Positions 41,490 through 49,112 of a stretch of 64,000 nt of DNA are shown piece by piece; within the stretch, counting starts at the first letter, position 1, and each line of letters opens with the position of its first letter. The DNA comes from Candidatus Fimenecus excrementigallinarum (GTDB lineage: Bacteria; Bacillota; Clostridia; Oscillospirales; Acutalibacteraceae). The notes below the pieces were generated by a model, which saw only the letters and a program-made list of their open reading frames with translations, had not been told where the DNA came from and did no database searches. The stretch lies in contig DVMW01000012.1 in the NCBI GenBank assembly GCA_018714805.1, positions 36,432 through 100,431 of the forward strand, read 5' to 3'. The position numbers and the translations under genes are program-made.

Positions 41490-43241
41490 TTACCGGTAAT
41501 CCTCCCGGGTGTTTAAATATTTCTTTTCCTCCGGCAGCAAATCGAAGCCGATGGTCCCGCCGGGGTTCATCAGGTAGTCGGGGTCGAAGTATTCCTTGAG
41601 CACCTTGAACACACCGTACTCCTTTTCCCCGATATACCCCTCCAGCCACGGCGCAAACATCTTGCCGATGCCGTGGTGGTGGGAAATGGCCGCGCCGGAC
41701 TTCTGGATGGCGTCGAGAATGGTGGTGTGGTACGCCTTAAACGCCGCCGCATCGTTCATTTTGGTGATGAAAATGAAGTACAGATTCGCGCCCTGCGGAT
41801 AGCAATGCGACATATGCGTCGTCACCACGGTGTTCGGCAGCGCGTGGCAGACCTTGCGCACGTCGCGGTGCACCTGCGCCATGTTGGACCAGTTGACGGT
41901 GCATTCGAGCGTGTCTGTCAGGACGCTGAAGTCCATCAGCGTATCACGCAGGTACGGGTCGTTGAAGCGGCCCTTTTCCCAGCTTTTCGTAACGTAGCCG
42001 GTCATCGGCATCGCGCCGTATTTGCGGGCAATCTTGGCGATGTTTTTCGCCACATTTTTCGAAAAGCCCTTTTCGCCGTCGGTAAAGCCCAAGAACATAC
42101 AGCGCTCCATGTCCTTAAAGCCGAATTTGTCCAGCAGCGGCTCAAGCGGCGTTTCGTCCACGTTGTAGAGCTTGAGCATCAGGTGCGTTTCCTCCGGGTC
42201 GGACAGCCGGAACACCGAGGAGTACCCGCACTCGCACTGCATCATCTCGCGCGCGGCGTCCATGGCGATTTCCCAGTTCTTGAACATATAGGAGAACCGC
42301 TTGCGGTTTTCGGGCATCCAGCGGAACACGCGCAGCGTGACCTCGGTCAGCACGCCGAACGTCCCTTCCGAACCCATCATAATCTGGTTGAGGTTCGGCC
42401 CCGTCGCCTCGCGCGGGTAGTGGCTCGTTACGATGCGGCCGATGGGCGTCGCGTATTTCTGGGAAAGCACAATGTCGGTGATGGTGCCGTAATAGGTGGA
42501 GTTCTGCCCCGCGCCGCGCGTCACGGTCCAGCCGCCGACGCTGCTGTACTCGAACGACTGCGGAAAATGCCCGCAGGTATACGCGCGCTTTGCGCCGAAC
42601 AGCTTCGGGGCGTTTTGCAGCGTCTCCTCCAGCTTCGGGCCGGACATCCCCGCCTGGACGGTGATGGTCTGGTCGGTCTCGTTGAAGCTGATAACCTTAT
42701 TGAAGCGCTTGCGCATATCGAGCGATATGCCGCCCTTGACGGCCTCTACGCCGCGCGTCACGGAGCTGCCGCCGCCGTAAACGTACAGCGGGATTTTGTT
42801 TTGGACGGCGTATGCGACGATTTGCTCGACCTGCTCGGTCGTGTCCGGGTAAACGACCACGTCGGGCAGGTTCTCGATTTGCTTGTGGCGCAGCCGCAAA
42901 AGGTCATACGCCGTGCAGCCGTAGGCGACGGCAAGGCGCGGATAGTCCTCGGTCGTCACAAACGCGTCGCCGACGATTTTCCCGAGCGCCTGAATGTGCT
43001 TCGGGTCAATCTTGGAAGGGTAGTCGGACAAATCGACCTTGTCGAACCCGATATCGTCGGTATAGTCCTTAAAGTCGTCGTCCGTCATTTTGAAGGTCTC
43101 TTTCATCAGCTTGTAAAGCGATTCCTTCGGATACTTGAAAAATTCCGGGTCGCCCCAGCGGAAGATGGACCGATAGCTGCCCTCGGGCGCGGGGGTCAGC
43201 ACCCATTTCGGTTCAAAGCCCTTGTACGGTTTGTTGCTCAT
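41490..43241 (-). CDS. FAD-binding oxidase of the alkyl-DHAP synthase (AGPS) type
   Basis: 583 residues. An FAD-binding PCMH domain (~120-300) has YGGGSSVTRGVEA and the PQSFEYSSVGGW motif seen in alkyldihydroxyacetonephosphate synthase, then IMMGSEGTFGVLTEVTLRV. The C-terminal cap has ISHHHGIGK, the His cluster used by AGPS, and a final DPDYLMNPG. AGPS swaps an acyl chain on DHAP for an alkyl chain. It is the last gene of the operon, with an ATGA overlap to the FGGY kinase. D-lactate or glycolate dehydrogenase relatives share the fold, but the HHH motif favours AGPS-type chemistry. Substrate and reaction direction are not known. Confidence 0.85.
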   Translation of the reverse strand: MSNKPYKGFEPKWVLTPAPEGSYRSIFRWGDPEFFKYPKESLYKLMKETFKMTDDDFKDYTDDIGFDKVDLSDYPSKIDPKHIQALGKIVGDAFVTTEDYPRLAVAYGCTAYDLLRLRHKQIENLPDVVVYPDTTEQVEQIVAYAVQNKIPLYVYGGGSSVTRGVEAVKGGISLDMRKRFNKVISFNETDQTITVQAGMSGPKLEETLQNAPKLFGAKRAYTCGHFPQSFEYSSVGGWTVTRGAGQNSTYYGTITDIVLSQKYATPIGRIVTSHYPREATGPNLNQIMMGSEGTFGVLTEVTLRVFRWMPENRKRFSYMFKNWEIAMDAAREMMQCECGYSSVFRLSDPEETHLMLKLYNVDETPLEPLLDKFGFKDMERCMFLGFTDGEKGFSKNVAKNIAKIARKYGAMPMTGYVTKSWEKGRFNDPYLRDTLMDFSVLTDTLECTVNWSNMAQVHRDVRKVCHALPNTVVTTHMSHCYPQGANLYFIFITKMNDAAAFKAYHTTILDAIQKSGAAISHHHGIGKMFAPWLEGYIGEKEYGVFKVLKEYFDPDYLMNPGGTIGFDLLPEEKKYLNTREDYR

Positions 43242-44809
43242 TCAATATCTCTCCTTTTTGTGATTTTGATAATTCTGCGGTAAACGGGCTCCAGCCGGCG
43301 GAACACCTTGCAGTATGCGCCGGAATAGAGGTCCATATAGGTCTCGTGCTCCGTTTTGCGGGGCTTAAAGACGTCGGCGACATGGACCATGTGCGCAATG
43401 GCCTCGTCGTAATCCCGAAAGACCCCGAGCGTCAGGAACGCGACCATCGCCGCGCCGACCGAGCACGCCTCGTGCGTCTGGATGCGCTTGACGGGGATGC
43501 CGAACACGTCGGCCGTGATTTGACAGACAATGTCGCTGCGCGCGCCGCCGCCGCCGACAAAGACTTCGTCCACCCTGCGCTTCGCGCGCTTCTGCATGAT
43601 TTCGAGCGAATGGTACAGCTCAAAGGCAATGCCCTCGATAATCGCACGGTAAAAATGCAGGTGCGTGTGGTAGTCGGCAAAGCCTATCACCGCGCCGCGC
43701 GAGGTGGGATTGACAATTCCGGGCGTCCAGTACGGCTGCAGCAGCAGACCCTCGCAGCCCGGCGGCAGGCGTTCGATGTATTTGTCCAAAAGCTGCTCGG
43801 GCGCGCAGCCGAGCACCGTCGCTTCCTCGCGCTCCGCCGCGCCGAATTCCTTGACGAACCAGGAGACCAGCCAGAACCCGCGGTAAATCTCAATTTCCGG
43901 GTTGTACAGGTTGTTGGGTACGGCCGGATAGGCGGGCATGAACGGCTGCGGCTCGACGTAATCCTCAAGGGCGAGCTGCACCGTCGCGGTCGTGCCGAAG
44001 GAAATGGCGGCGCGGTTCGATTTTGTGACGGAAAGCCCCAGCGTCTCGCAGCCCTTGTCCGAGCCGGTCGCGATAAGCGGCAGGCCTGCGGGAACGCCGC
44101 TCGCTTTTGAAAAGGCCCCGGTAATCTTGCCGAGCACCTCGCCCGAATCCACAAGCCGGCACAGCTTTTCCTGCTCCACGTCGAACAGGCATTTCGTCAG
44201 GCTCGAATCCTTTTTCCAAACGCGGTGCTTGTAGTCGAAGGGAATGTGGCCAATCATGTTGGCCTTTGCATCCGCCAAAACGCCGGTCATGCGGTAGGTG
44301 AGGTACGTCGGCAGCATCACATAGTGCGCGGTTTTTTGCCAAAGCTCCGGCTGGTTTTGCTTAATCCAGTTGCAGACGGAGGCGCGGTACATGATTTCGG
44401 TCGTCTCCTCGACGCCGGCAATCTTAAAGACCAGCTTTTTCCAGGCGGGGAAGGGGTCGTCAAAGTCGGCCTGGCGTTTGTCGAGCCACAGGATGATGTC
44501 GCGAAGCGGCTCGTTGTTTTCGTCCAGGCACAGGACGGTGTCGCGGATGGTGGTAATCGTCACGGCCCCGACGTCCTTGAGCAGCGCGGCGCTCCTTTCG
44601 CAGACGACGCGCCCGGCCTCGCAAATGCGGTCGTAGTAAAAGTCCGGTCGCTGCTCCGCCCAGCCCGGGCGGCGGGAGTAGTACGGCTCGTCGTACTTGA
44701 TTTGATGGAAATCGGCAAAGCTGCCGTCCGGACGGACAAGCAGGCAGCGCGCGCTTTGCGTGCCGACGTCAAAGGTCAGCACAAGCGGCTGTTCGTCCAT
44801 GGCGTTCAT
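43238..44809 (-). CDS. FGGY-family carbohydrate kinase
   Basis: 523 residues. The N-terminal phosphate-binding LTFDVGTQSARCLLV and TITTIRDTVLCLDE, and the C-terminal GGGGARSDIVCQITADVFG, define the FGGY fold (glycerol kinase, xylulokinase, related). ATG 44809 overlaps the DUF1667 stop (ATGA) with GGAGG 7 bases upstream; ATG 44800 is an alternative. Upstream in-frame extension would overlap the DUF1667 gene and is rejected. Its neighbours are glycerol-3-phosphate-dehydrogenase-like proteins, so a glycerol or substituted-glycerol substrate is plausible. The sequence differs too much from GlpK to assign that function by eye. Confidence 0.85.
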   Translation of the reverse strand: MNAMDEQPLVLTFDVGTQSARCLLVRPDGSFADFHQIKYDEPYYSRRPGWAEQRPDFYYDRICEAGRVVCERSAALLKDVGAVTITTIRDTVLCLDENNEPLRDIILWLDKRQADFDDPFPAWKKLVFKIAGVEETTEIMYRASVCNWIKQNQPELWQKTAHYVMLPTYLTYRMTGVLADAKANMIGHIPFDYKHRVWKKDSSLTKCLFDVEQEKLCRLVDSGEVLGKITGAFSKASGVPAGLPLIATGSDKGCETLGLSVTKSNRAAISFGTTATVQLALEDYVEPQPFMPAYPAVPNNLYNPEIEIYRGFWLVSWFVKEFGAAEREEATVLGCAPEQLLDKYIERLPPGCEGLLLQPYWTPGIVNPTSRGAVIGFADYHTHLHFYRAIIEGIAFELYHSLEIMQKRAKRRVDEVFVGGGGARSDIVCQITADVFGIPVKRIQTHEACSVGAAMVAFLTLGVFRDYDEAIAHMVHVADVFKPRKTEHETYMDLYSGAYCKVFRRLEPVYRRIIKITKRRDIE

Positions 44810-45174
44810 CTCCCTTCCTCCCGCAGCAAATCCGAGGTGGCAATGACGTCCACGGAAAGACCCAGGACGTTTGGAATGACCACGTCGCCGCGGTGCAGTC
44901 GTTTTTTCACGCAGACCTTGTTTATCTCCCGCATGACGTCGAAAATCCGGTCTTTCGGTATCTCCGCCGACACGCGCACCGGCAGAACCGGCGAAGCGGG
45001 AAAGGCGGTGCGGACCGTCGTGCAAATGGTCCGCATGGGCGCGGTCATTTCGGAAACGGCGAACTGCTCGCCGCGCTTACAGCCGTTGCCCGTAACGGCA
45101 AAGACGCCGTCCGCCTGTTTTTCAATGTGCATCGTGCAGCCGCGCGGGCAGACAATGCAGACGAGCTCATCCAT
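44806..45174 (-). CDS. DUF1667 family protein with four-cysteine iron-sulfur-type motif
   Basis: 122 residues. It begins MDELVCIVCPRGCTMHI, giving Cys6, Cys9 and Cys13, and continues to GNGCKRG with the fourth Cys. The spacing resembles an Fe-S or metal site. DUF1667 genes are regularly found with GlpA/GlpB-like pairs and are thought to form an electron-transfer subunit. The gene overlaps the flavoprotein gene before it by 8 bases and the kinase after it by 4 bases. Confidence 0.85.
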   Translation of the reverse strand: MDELVCIVCPRGCTMHIEKQADGVFAVTGNGCKRGEQFAVSEMTAPMRTICTTVRTAFPASPVLPVRVSAEIPKDRIFDVMREINKVCVKKRLHRGDVVIPNVLGLSVDVIATSDLLREEGR

Positions 45175-46426
45175 TTGTTTTCACCTCGATATCCAGCTCC
45201 AAATGCGAGGCCGCGGTCAGCGGAAGGCTTGAAAAATCCATCTCCAGCCGTTCCATTTCCGGCGGACGCAGGAACGGGTACTTTTTGGAAAAGACCTCTT
45301 TCCCGTCCAAACGCATCTTAAGCGTGCAGCCGTTCAACACGTCGCGGCTGCGGAAATACAGCACGGTTTTGCGGTTGTCGGCGTTTAAGTCGAGCCGCTG
45401 CGGGACGATGTATCCGAATCGGTCGGAGGCCTCTATGTCGATTTCCGTGCGGGGCCTCGGCTTGTAGCACGCCGCGTTTTTCCCGGCGCATTCGCCGCTT
45501 TCGGAAACGTAATCGACCAGGTCGTTGACGTGCAGCGCGTTCCCGCAGGAGAATACGCCGTCGACGGAGGTCATCAGCTGCGCGTTGCAAACGGGACCCT
45601 TCGTTCGCCGGTCCAGCTCTGTTCCGAGCGTTTCGGCAAGCTCGTTTTCGGGAATCAGCCCGACCGAGAGAATCAGCGCGTCGCATTCGACCATCTGCTC
45701 TGTACCCGCAATCGGCCGCATTTGCTCGTCAACCTTGGAAATTTCCACGGCACTAAGCCGGTCGTCGCCGAACACGCGCGTAACCGTGTGGGAAAGATAC
45801 AGCGGGATGTCGTAGTCGTGCAGGCATTGGTGGATGTTGCGCGTCAGGCCCGAGGGCGTCGGCTTCGCCTCATAGACGCCAAGCACCTTTGCGCCCTCCA
45901 GCGTCAGCCGCCGCGCCATGATAAGCCCGATGTCGCCGCTGCCCAAAATGACGCACGTTTTCGTCGGCAGCTCGCCCAAAAGGTTTGTCAGGTGCTGCGC
46001 CGTGCCCGCGGTAAAGACGCCCGCCGGGCGCGTGCCGTGAATGGAAACCTGCTTGGCGGTCCGTTCGCGGCAGCCGGTGGCCAGCACCAGCGTTTTCGCC
46101 GCGACCGTTTCCACGCCCTCGCGGGAGACGAGCGTGACGAAAAACGCGTCGTTTCGGTTTTCGATGCGCGTCACAAAGGTCAGCGTTGTCGCCGCAATAC
46201 CGGCCTTGTAAAAATCGTCGATAAAGCGTTCGGCGTATTCGGGGCCGGACAGCTTTTCGCCGAAGCGCACAAGGCCGAACCCGTCGTGGATGCATTGCTT
46301 GAGGATGCCGCCGAGCCGGGCCTCCCGTTCCACAAGCAGGACCTTCGCGCCGTTTTCGTGGGCGGAAAGCGCCGCGGCAAGGCCGGCGGGGCCGCCGCCG
46401 ATAACGACGGTGTCAAACGTTAGCAT
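45167..46426 (-). CDS. NAD(P)/FAD-dependent oxidoreductase (GlpB-like subunit)
   Basis: 419 residues. FDTVVIGGGPAGLAAALSAHENGA is the FAD-binding Rossmann start, KVLLVEREARLGG its continuation, and CVILGSGDIGLIMARRLTLEGAK the NAD(P)-binding fold near residue 155. The C-terminus has CGNALHVNDLVDYVSESG, typical of the pyridine-nucleotide-disulfide group. Paired with the GlpA-like protein upstream and DUF1667 downstream, it resembles the anaerobic glycerol-3-phosphate dehydrogenase complex that passes electrons away from FAD. TAAGGAGG lies 7 bases before ATG 46426. Confidence 0.88.
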   Translation of the reverse strand: MLTFDTVVIGGGPAGLAAALSAHENGAKVLLVEREARLGGILKQCIHDGFGLVRFGEKLSGPEYAERFIDDFYKAGIAATTLTFVTRIENRNDAFFVTLVSREGVETVAAKTLVLATGCRERTAKQVSIHGTRPAGVFTAGTAQHLTNLLGELPTKTCVILGSGDIGLIMARRLTLEGAKVLGVYEAKPTPSGLTRNIHQCLHDYDIPLYLSHTVTRVFGDDRLSAVEISKVDEQMRPIAGTEQMVECDALILSVGLIPENELAETLGTELDRRTKGPVCNAQLMTSVDGVFSCGNALHVNDLVDYVSESGECAGKNAACYKPRPRTEIDIEASDRFGYIVPQRLDLNADNRKTVLYFRSRDVLNGCTLKMRLDGKEVFSKKYPFLRPPEMERLEMDFSSLPLTAASHLELDIEVKTNG

Positions 46427-46437
46427 AGCTGTCCTCC

Positions 46438-48150
46438 TTACTTGGTCCGCCCAAAGGTAATGGCCGATTCCGCCGCGGATTTTTTTACCTCCGAAAGCGG
46501 TACGTTCAAAAAGTCGGCGATAATCTGCATGACGACCGGGGAGCAGAACCCGCCCTGGCAGCGTCCCATGCCCGGACGCACGCGCTTTTTGACGCCGTCT
46601 ACCGTCGGTACGCAGACGGGCGAACGCAGCGCGTCCAAAATTTCGCCCTTGCTGACCTCCTCGCAGCGGCAGACAATTACGCCGTAGTCCGGGTTCTGCC
46701 GAATCAGCGCGTCGCGCGCCGCATCGTCCATTTCCCGCAGTACCGGCACGCCGCGCCGAACAGGGGAGAATCCCGGATTCTTTTCCACGGGGCGGTCTTT
46801 TTCGAGCATTTCGACCGCCATGGCCGCAATGTCTACGGCTACGGCCGGCGCGGTTGTCAGCCCGGGCGACTGGATGCCGGCGCAGTGAATGAGGTTCTGC
46901 GTTTTGCGGCCGTGCTCAATAATAAAGTCCTCTTCAAACGTCGGCGCGCGCACGCCGGTGAAATAGGTGATGATGTCGCCTTCGGACAGGCGCGGCATGG
47001 TCTTTTTCTGCTTGCTGAAAACGTGCTCGATGCTCTCGCGGCGGGTGGCGACGTTTTCCTTTTCGTAGGTTTCCACCGCGTCCGGCCCGACAAGCAGGTT
47101 GTCGTGGACCGTATGCAGGATGCCGCCGCCTTTGGAGTGCGTTTTGCTGCGCGTAATCTCCTTAATGGAGGCGATGGAGTGCATAAACGCGCCCGCCTTT
47201 TTGTCGAGGATGGAGTTTGTGCCGCGGCGCGGGTGGATGGAGAAAAAGCGGTCGCCGGCCATACGCGCGATTTCTTCGGCGAAAACGCCGGCCGCGTTGA
47301 CGACGAGCTTCGGGTAAACCGTGCCGCGGTTGGTCTTTACGCTTTTTATCACGCCGTTTTCGACCTCCATGCCGAGCACCGCGCAGTTCAATGCGACTTG
47401 GGCGCCGTTTTGCACGGCGTTTTCGGCATAGGCAATCGTCAGGCCGTAGGGACACACGCAGCCGGAGGAGGGGTTCGAAATGGCAAATTTAAAGTCGCCC
47501 GCGAAATTCGGCTCGCGCCGGTGCAGCTCTTTGCCGGAGATGAGCGCTGTGTCCGAAATGCCGTCGTGCCGCTTGCGCCACAGGCAGTAAAGCGCGACGA
47601 GCGGCTTTAAATAGCCCTTGTCAAAGCACACGTACTGCCCGACGCGCCGGAACGGGACGTCGAGCTCCCTGCAGACCTGCGCGTACATTTCGTTGCCCTT
47701 GCGGATATAACGGTGCTTTAACGACCCTTTGGAAAGGTCGATGCCCGGGTGGACTTCGCCGTCGTTGCGCCCGGAGGCCTGCAGCGCAAGGTCCGCCTCT
47801 TTTTCCACGAGCAGCACATCCAGCTTCCAGCGCGTCAGCTCCCGCGCAATGCTCACGCCGGAAATGCCGCCGCCCACAACCAGCACGTCGGGCTGGCGCC
47901 CCTCCAGCGCGTCGTCCGTCAAGGCGGGCAGGCGGATTGGTTTGTCCTGCGCCTCTTCGCAGACGATGTCGTTTACAACGTGCGTGGCGCTGTACTTGGT
48001 TGCCGCAAGCGAGCAGGCGTCTATGACGTCCGCCCATTTGTCGAGCCGCCCCTGCATGACGATGCACCCGTCGCGCAGGATGGCGCGCACCGCGCCGTGG
48101 TAGCGCTTGTAAAGCTTCTTGTTGATTGTCGCAAGCGACATGGCCATCAT
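46438..48150 (-). CDS. FAD-dependent glycerol-3-phosphate dehydrogenase-like protein with BFD-type [2Fe-2S] domain (GlpA-like)
   Basis: 570 residues. The FAD motif PDVLVVGGGISGVSIARELTRW sits near residue 88, after an N-terminal ~85-residue extension. The DAO fold continues with EADLALQASGRNDGEVHPG. The C-terminus has IVCRCEEVSKGEI and GMGRCQGGFCSP, the four cysteines of a BFD-like [2Fe-2S] site, as in GlpA. It should oxidise glycerol-3-phosphate or a relative. GGAAGGAAGG abuts tandem ATG codons, so the start is 48150 or 48147. First gene of the TetR-flanked operon, whose promoter lies at 48210-48238. Confidence 0.88.
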   Translation of the reverse strand: MMAMSLATINKKLYKRYHGAVRAILRDGCIVMQGRLDKWADVIDACSLAATKYSATHVVNDIVCEEAQDKPIRLPALTDDALEGRQPDVLVVGGGISGVSIARELTRWKLDVLLVEKEADLALQASGRNDGEVHPGIDLSKGSLKHRYIRKGNEMYAQVCRELDVPFRRVGQYVCFDKGYLKPLVALYCLWRKRHDGISDTALISGKELHRREPNFAGDFKFAISNPSSGCVCPYGLTIAYAENAVQNGAQVALNCAVLGMEVENGVIKSVKTNRGTVYPKLVVNAAGVFAEEIARMAGDRFFSIHPRRGTNSILDKKAGAFMHSIASIKEITRSKTHSKGGGILHTVHDNLLVGPDAVETYEKENVATRRESIEHVFSKQKKTMPRLSEGDIITYFTGVRAPTFEEDFIIEHGRKTQNLIHCAGIQSPGLTTAPAVAVDIAAMAVEMLEKDRPVEKNPGFSPVRRGVPVLREMDDAARDALIRQNPDYGVIVCRCEEVSKGEILDALRSPVCVPTVDGVKKRVRPGMGRCQGGFCSPVVMQIIADFLNVPLSEVKKSAAESAITFGRTK

Positions 48151-48176
48151 CCTTCCTTCCGGCTTTTCGGGGCATA

Positions 48177-48196
48177 AGTCGGTTAAACGACCGACT
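48177..48196. promoter_or_regulatory. Palindromic operator for the adjacent TetR regulator
   Basis: AGTCGGT (48177-48183) and ACCGACT (48190-48196) are perfect inverted arms separated by 6 bases. It lies just downstream of the predicted transcript start of the five-gene operon, where a repressor would block elongation or initiation. Confidence 0.75.
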
Positions 48197-48209
48197 CAAA
48201 GACAGGTAT

Positions 48210-48238
48210 AGCATAGTACACTTTGTCGAATTTGTCAA
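48210..48238 (-). promoter_or_regulatory. Promoter of the five-gene oxidoreductase/kinase operon
   Basis: Minus strand: consensus TTGACA, 17-base spacer, TATGCT. It directs transcription away from tetR and across the operator at 48177-48196. Confidence 0.8.
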
Positions 48239-48307
48239 TACTATCTAAAAAAATAAGAATGTATGTGAAAATCTTATCAGAATTTTCGTGAAAGCCGGGA
48301 AAAGACG

Positions 48308-48336
48308 TTTACACATATGAGAAAACATGGTACAAT
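48308..48336 (+). promoter_or_regulatory. Promoter of the tetR gene
   Basis: TTTACA, 17-base spacer, TACAAT preceded by TGG (extended -10). About 30 bases from predicted transcript start to ATG 48373. Confidence 0.65.
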
Positions 48337-48372
48337 ATCCCATGATTCATTTCCGGGAAAGGAGGCGGCGGC

Positions 48373-48948
48373 ATGGCGGCGCCCAGAAAAGAGGACGTCC
48401 GCGGCATCGTGCTCGACGCGACCGCGGCGCTTTTGAAAACGCAGACCTTCGCGGACCTGTCGCTTGCGCAGATTGCGGCGGCGGCCGGCATTTCCAAGGG
48501 AACGCTCTATTACCACTATAAGACCAAGGGCGAAATCTTTTTTGATTTGACGGACCGGTACTTAAGCGAGCAGTGGGACGACTTTATCCGCTGGACGGAA
48601 AACAAGGAGAAGGACACGTCCATCCGCCGGCTCGTCAAATACGTCGTGGAGCGCAACACCGCCTCGTCCGAATTGCGGCTGCATCTGCTGAACGAAGCGC
48701 AGACCGGCGACGAAGCGCTGCGCAGAAAGCTTGTGGAACGGTACGAGGCGTTCCACCGGCTCATCAGCGAAAAAATCTCCGAACGCACCGACATTCCGGC
48801 CGATTTTTTAACGTGGCTCATTTTGCTCGTTTCCGACGGCATCATCGTGCAGGAGGCGCTCGGCAACCCCTCGTTTGACGCCGAACGGTTTATTTCGGAC
48901 GGCGCGGCGCTTTTGGAATCGCTGCGCCCGGAAAAAAGGAAGATATAG
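48373..48948 (+). CDS. TetR-family transcriptional regulator
   Basis: 191 residues. The HTH is LAQIAAAAGISKGTLYYHYKTKGEI (given here as the segment around residues 36-60), canonical for TetR. The C-terminal ligand domain is all-helical and diverse. GGAGG lies 7 bases before ATG 48373. It is divergent from the five-gene operon and the palindrome at 48177-48196 is its likely operator; no second site was seen near its own promoter. A lipid-like or alcohol ligand would be in keeping with the operon, but this is inference. Confidence 0.9.
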   Translation: MAAPRKEDVRGIVLDATAALLKTQTFADLSLAQIAAAAGISKGTLYYHYKTKGEIFFDLTDRYLSEQWDDFIRWTENKEKDTSIRRLVKYVVERNTASSELRLHLLNEAQTGDEALRRKLVERYEAFHRLISEKISERTDIPADFLTWLILLVSDGIIVQEALGNPSFDAERFISDGAALLESLRPEKRKI

Positions 48949-48960
48949 CGAGCGAACAAG

Positions 48961-48985
48961 GGCAGCCCGCCGGCTGCCTTTTTCC
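48961..48985 (+). terminator. Terminator of tetR
   Basis: GGCAGCC and GGCTGCC pair around a 4-base loop, then a T-run. Confidence 0.75.
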
Positions 48986-49018
48986 TTAAAAAAAGCAACT
49001 TTTCCTGTCGATTTTCTC

Positions 49019-49047
49019 TTGCGCGAGGGACGTTTGCGTGCTACAAT
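49019..49047 (+). promoter_or_regulatory. Promoter of the GH38 gene
   Basis: TTGCGC, 17-base spacer, TACAAT preceded by TGC. The extended -10 is identical to those of xth, the HAD gene and the amidase. Confidence 0.65.
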
Positions 49048-49079
49048 AGCCGAACGAACGAAAGGCAAAAGGAATTCCC

Positions 49080-49100
49080 ATGAAAGGAGCGGCGCCGTAA
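49080..49100 (+). other. Candidate 6-codon leader frame (MKGAAP) before GH38
   Basis: ATG AAA GGA GCG GCG CCG TAA, with AAAAGGA ending 6 bases upstream. A GGCGC/GCGCC hairpin spans the stop codon. It could be a leader peptide coupled to GH38 translation or a chance frame. The GH38 start has no strong ribosome site of its own. Confidence 0.3.
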
Positions 49101-49112
49101 GAGCGCCGGACG

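Noticed and set aside
44810..45025. N-terminal extension of the FGGY kinase
   Set aside because: The added residues lie across the DUF1667 gene and lack kinase sequence; ATG 44809 with ATGA overlap is better.
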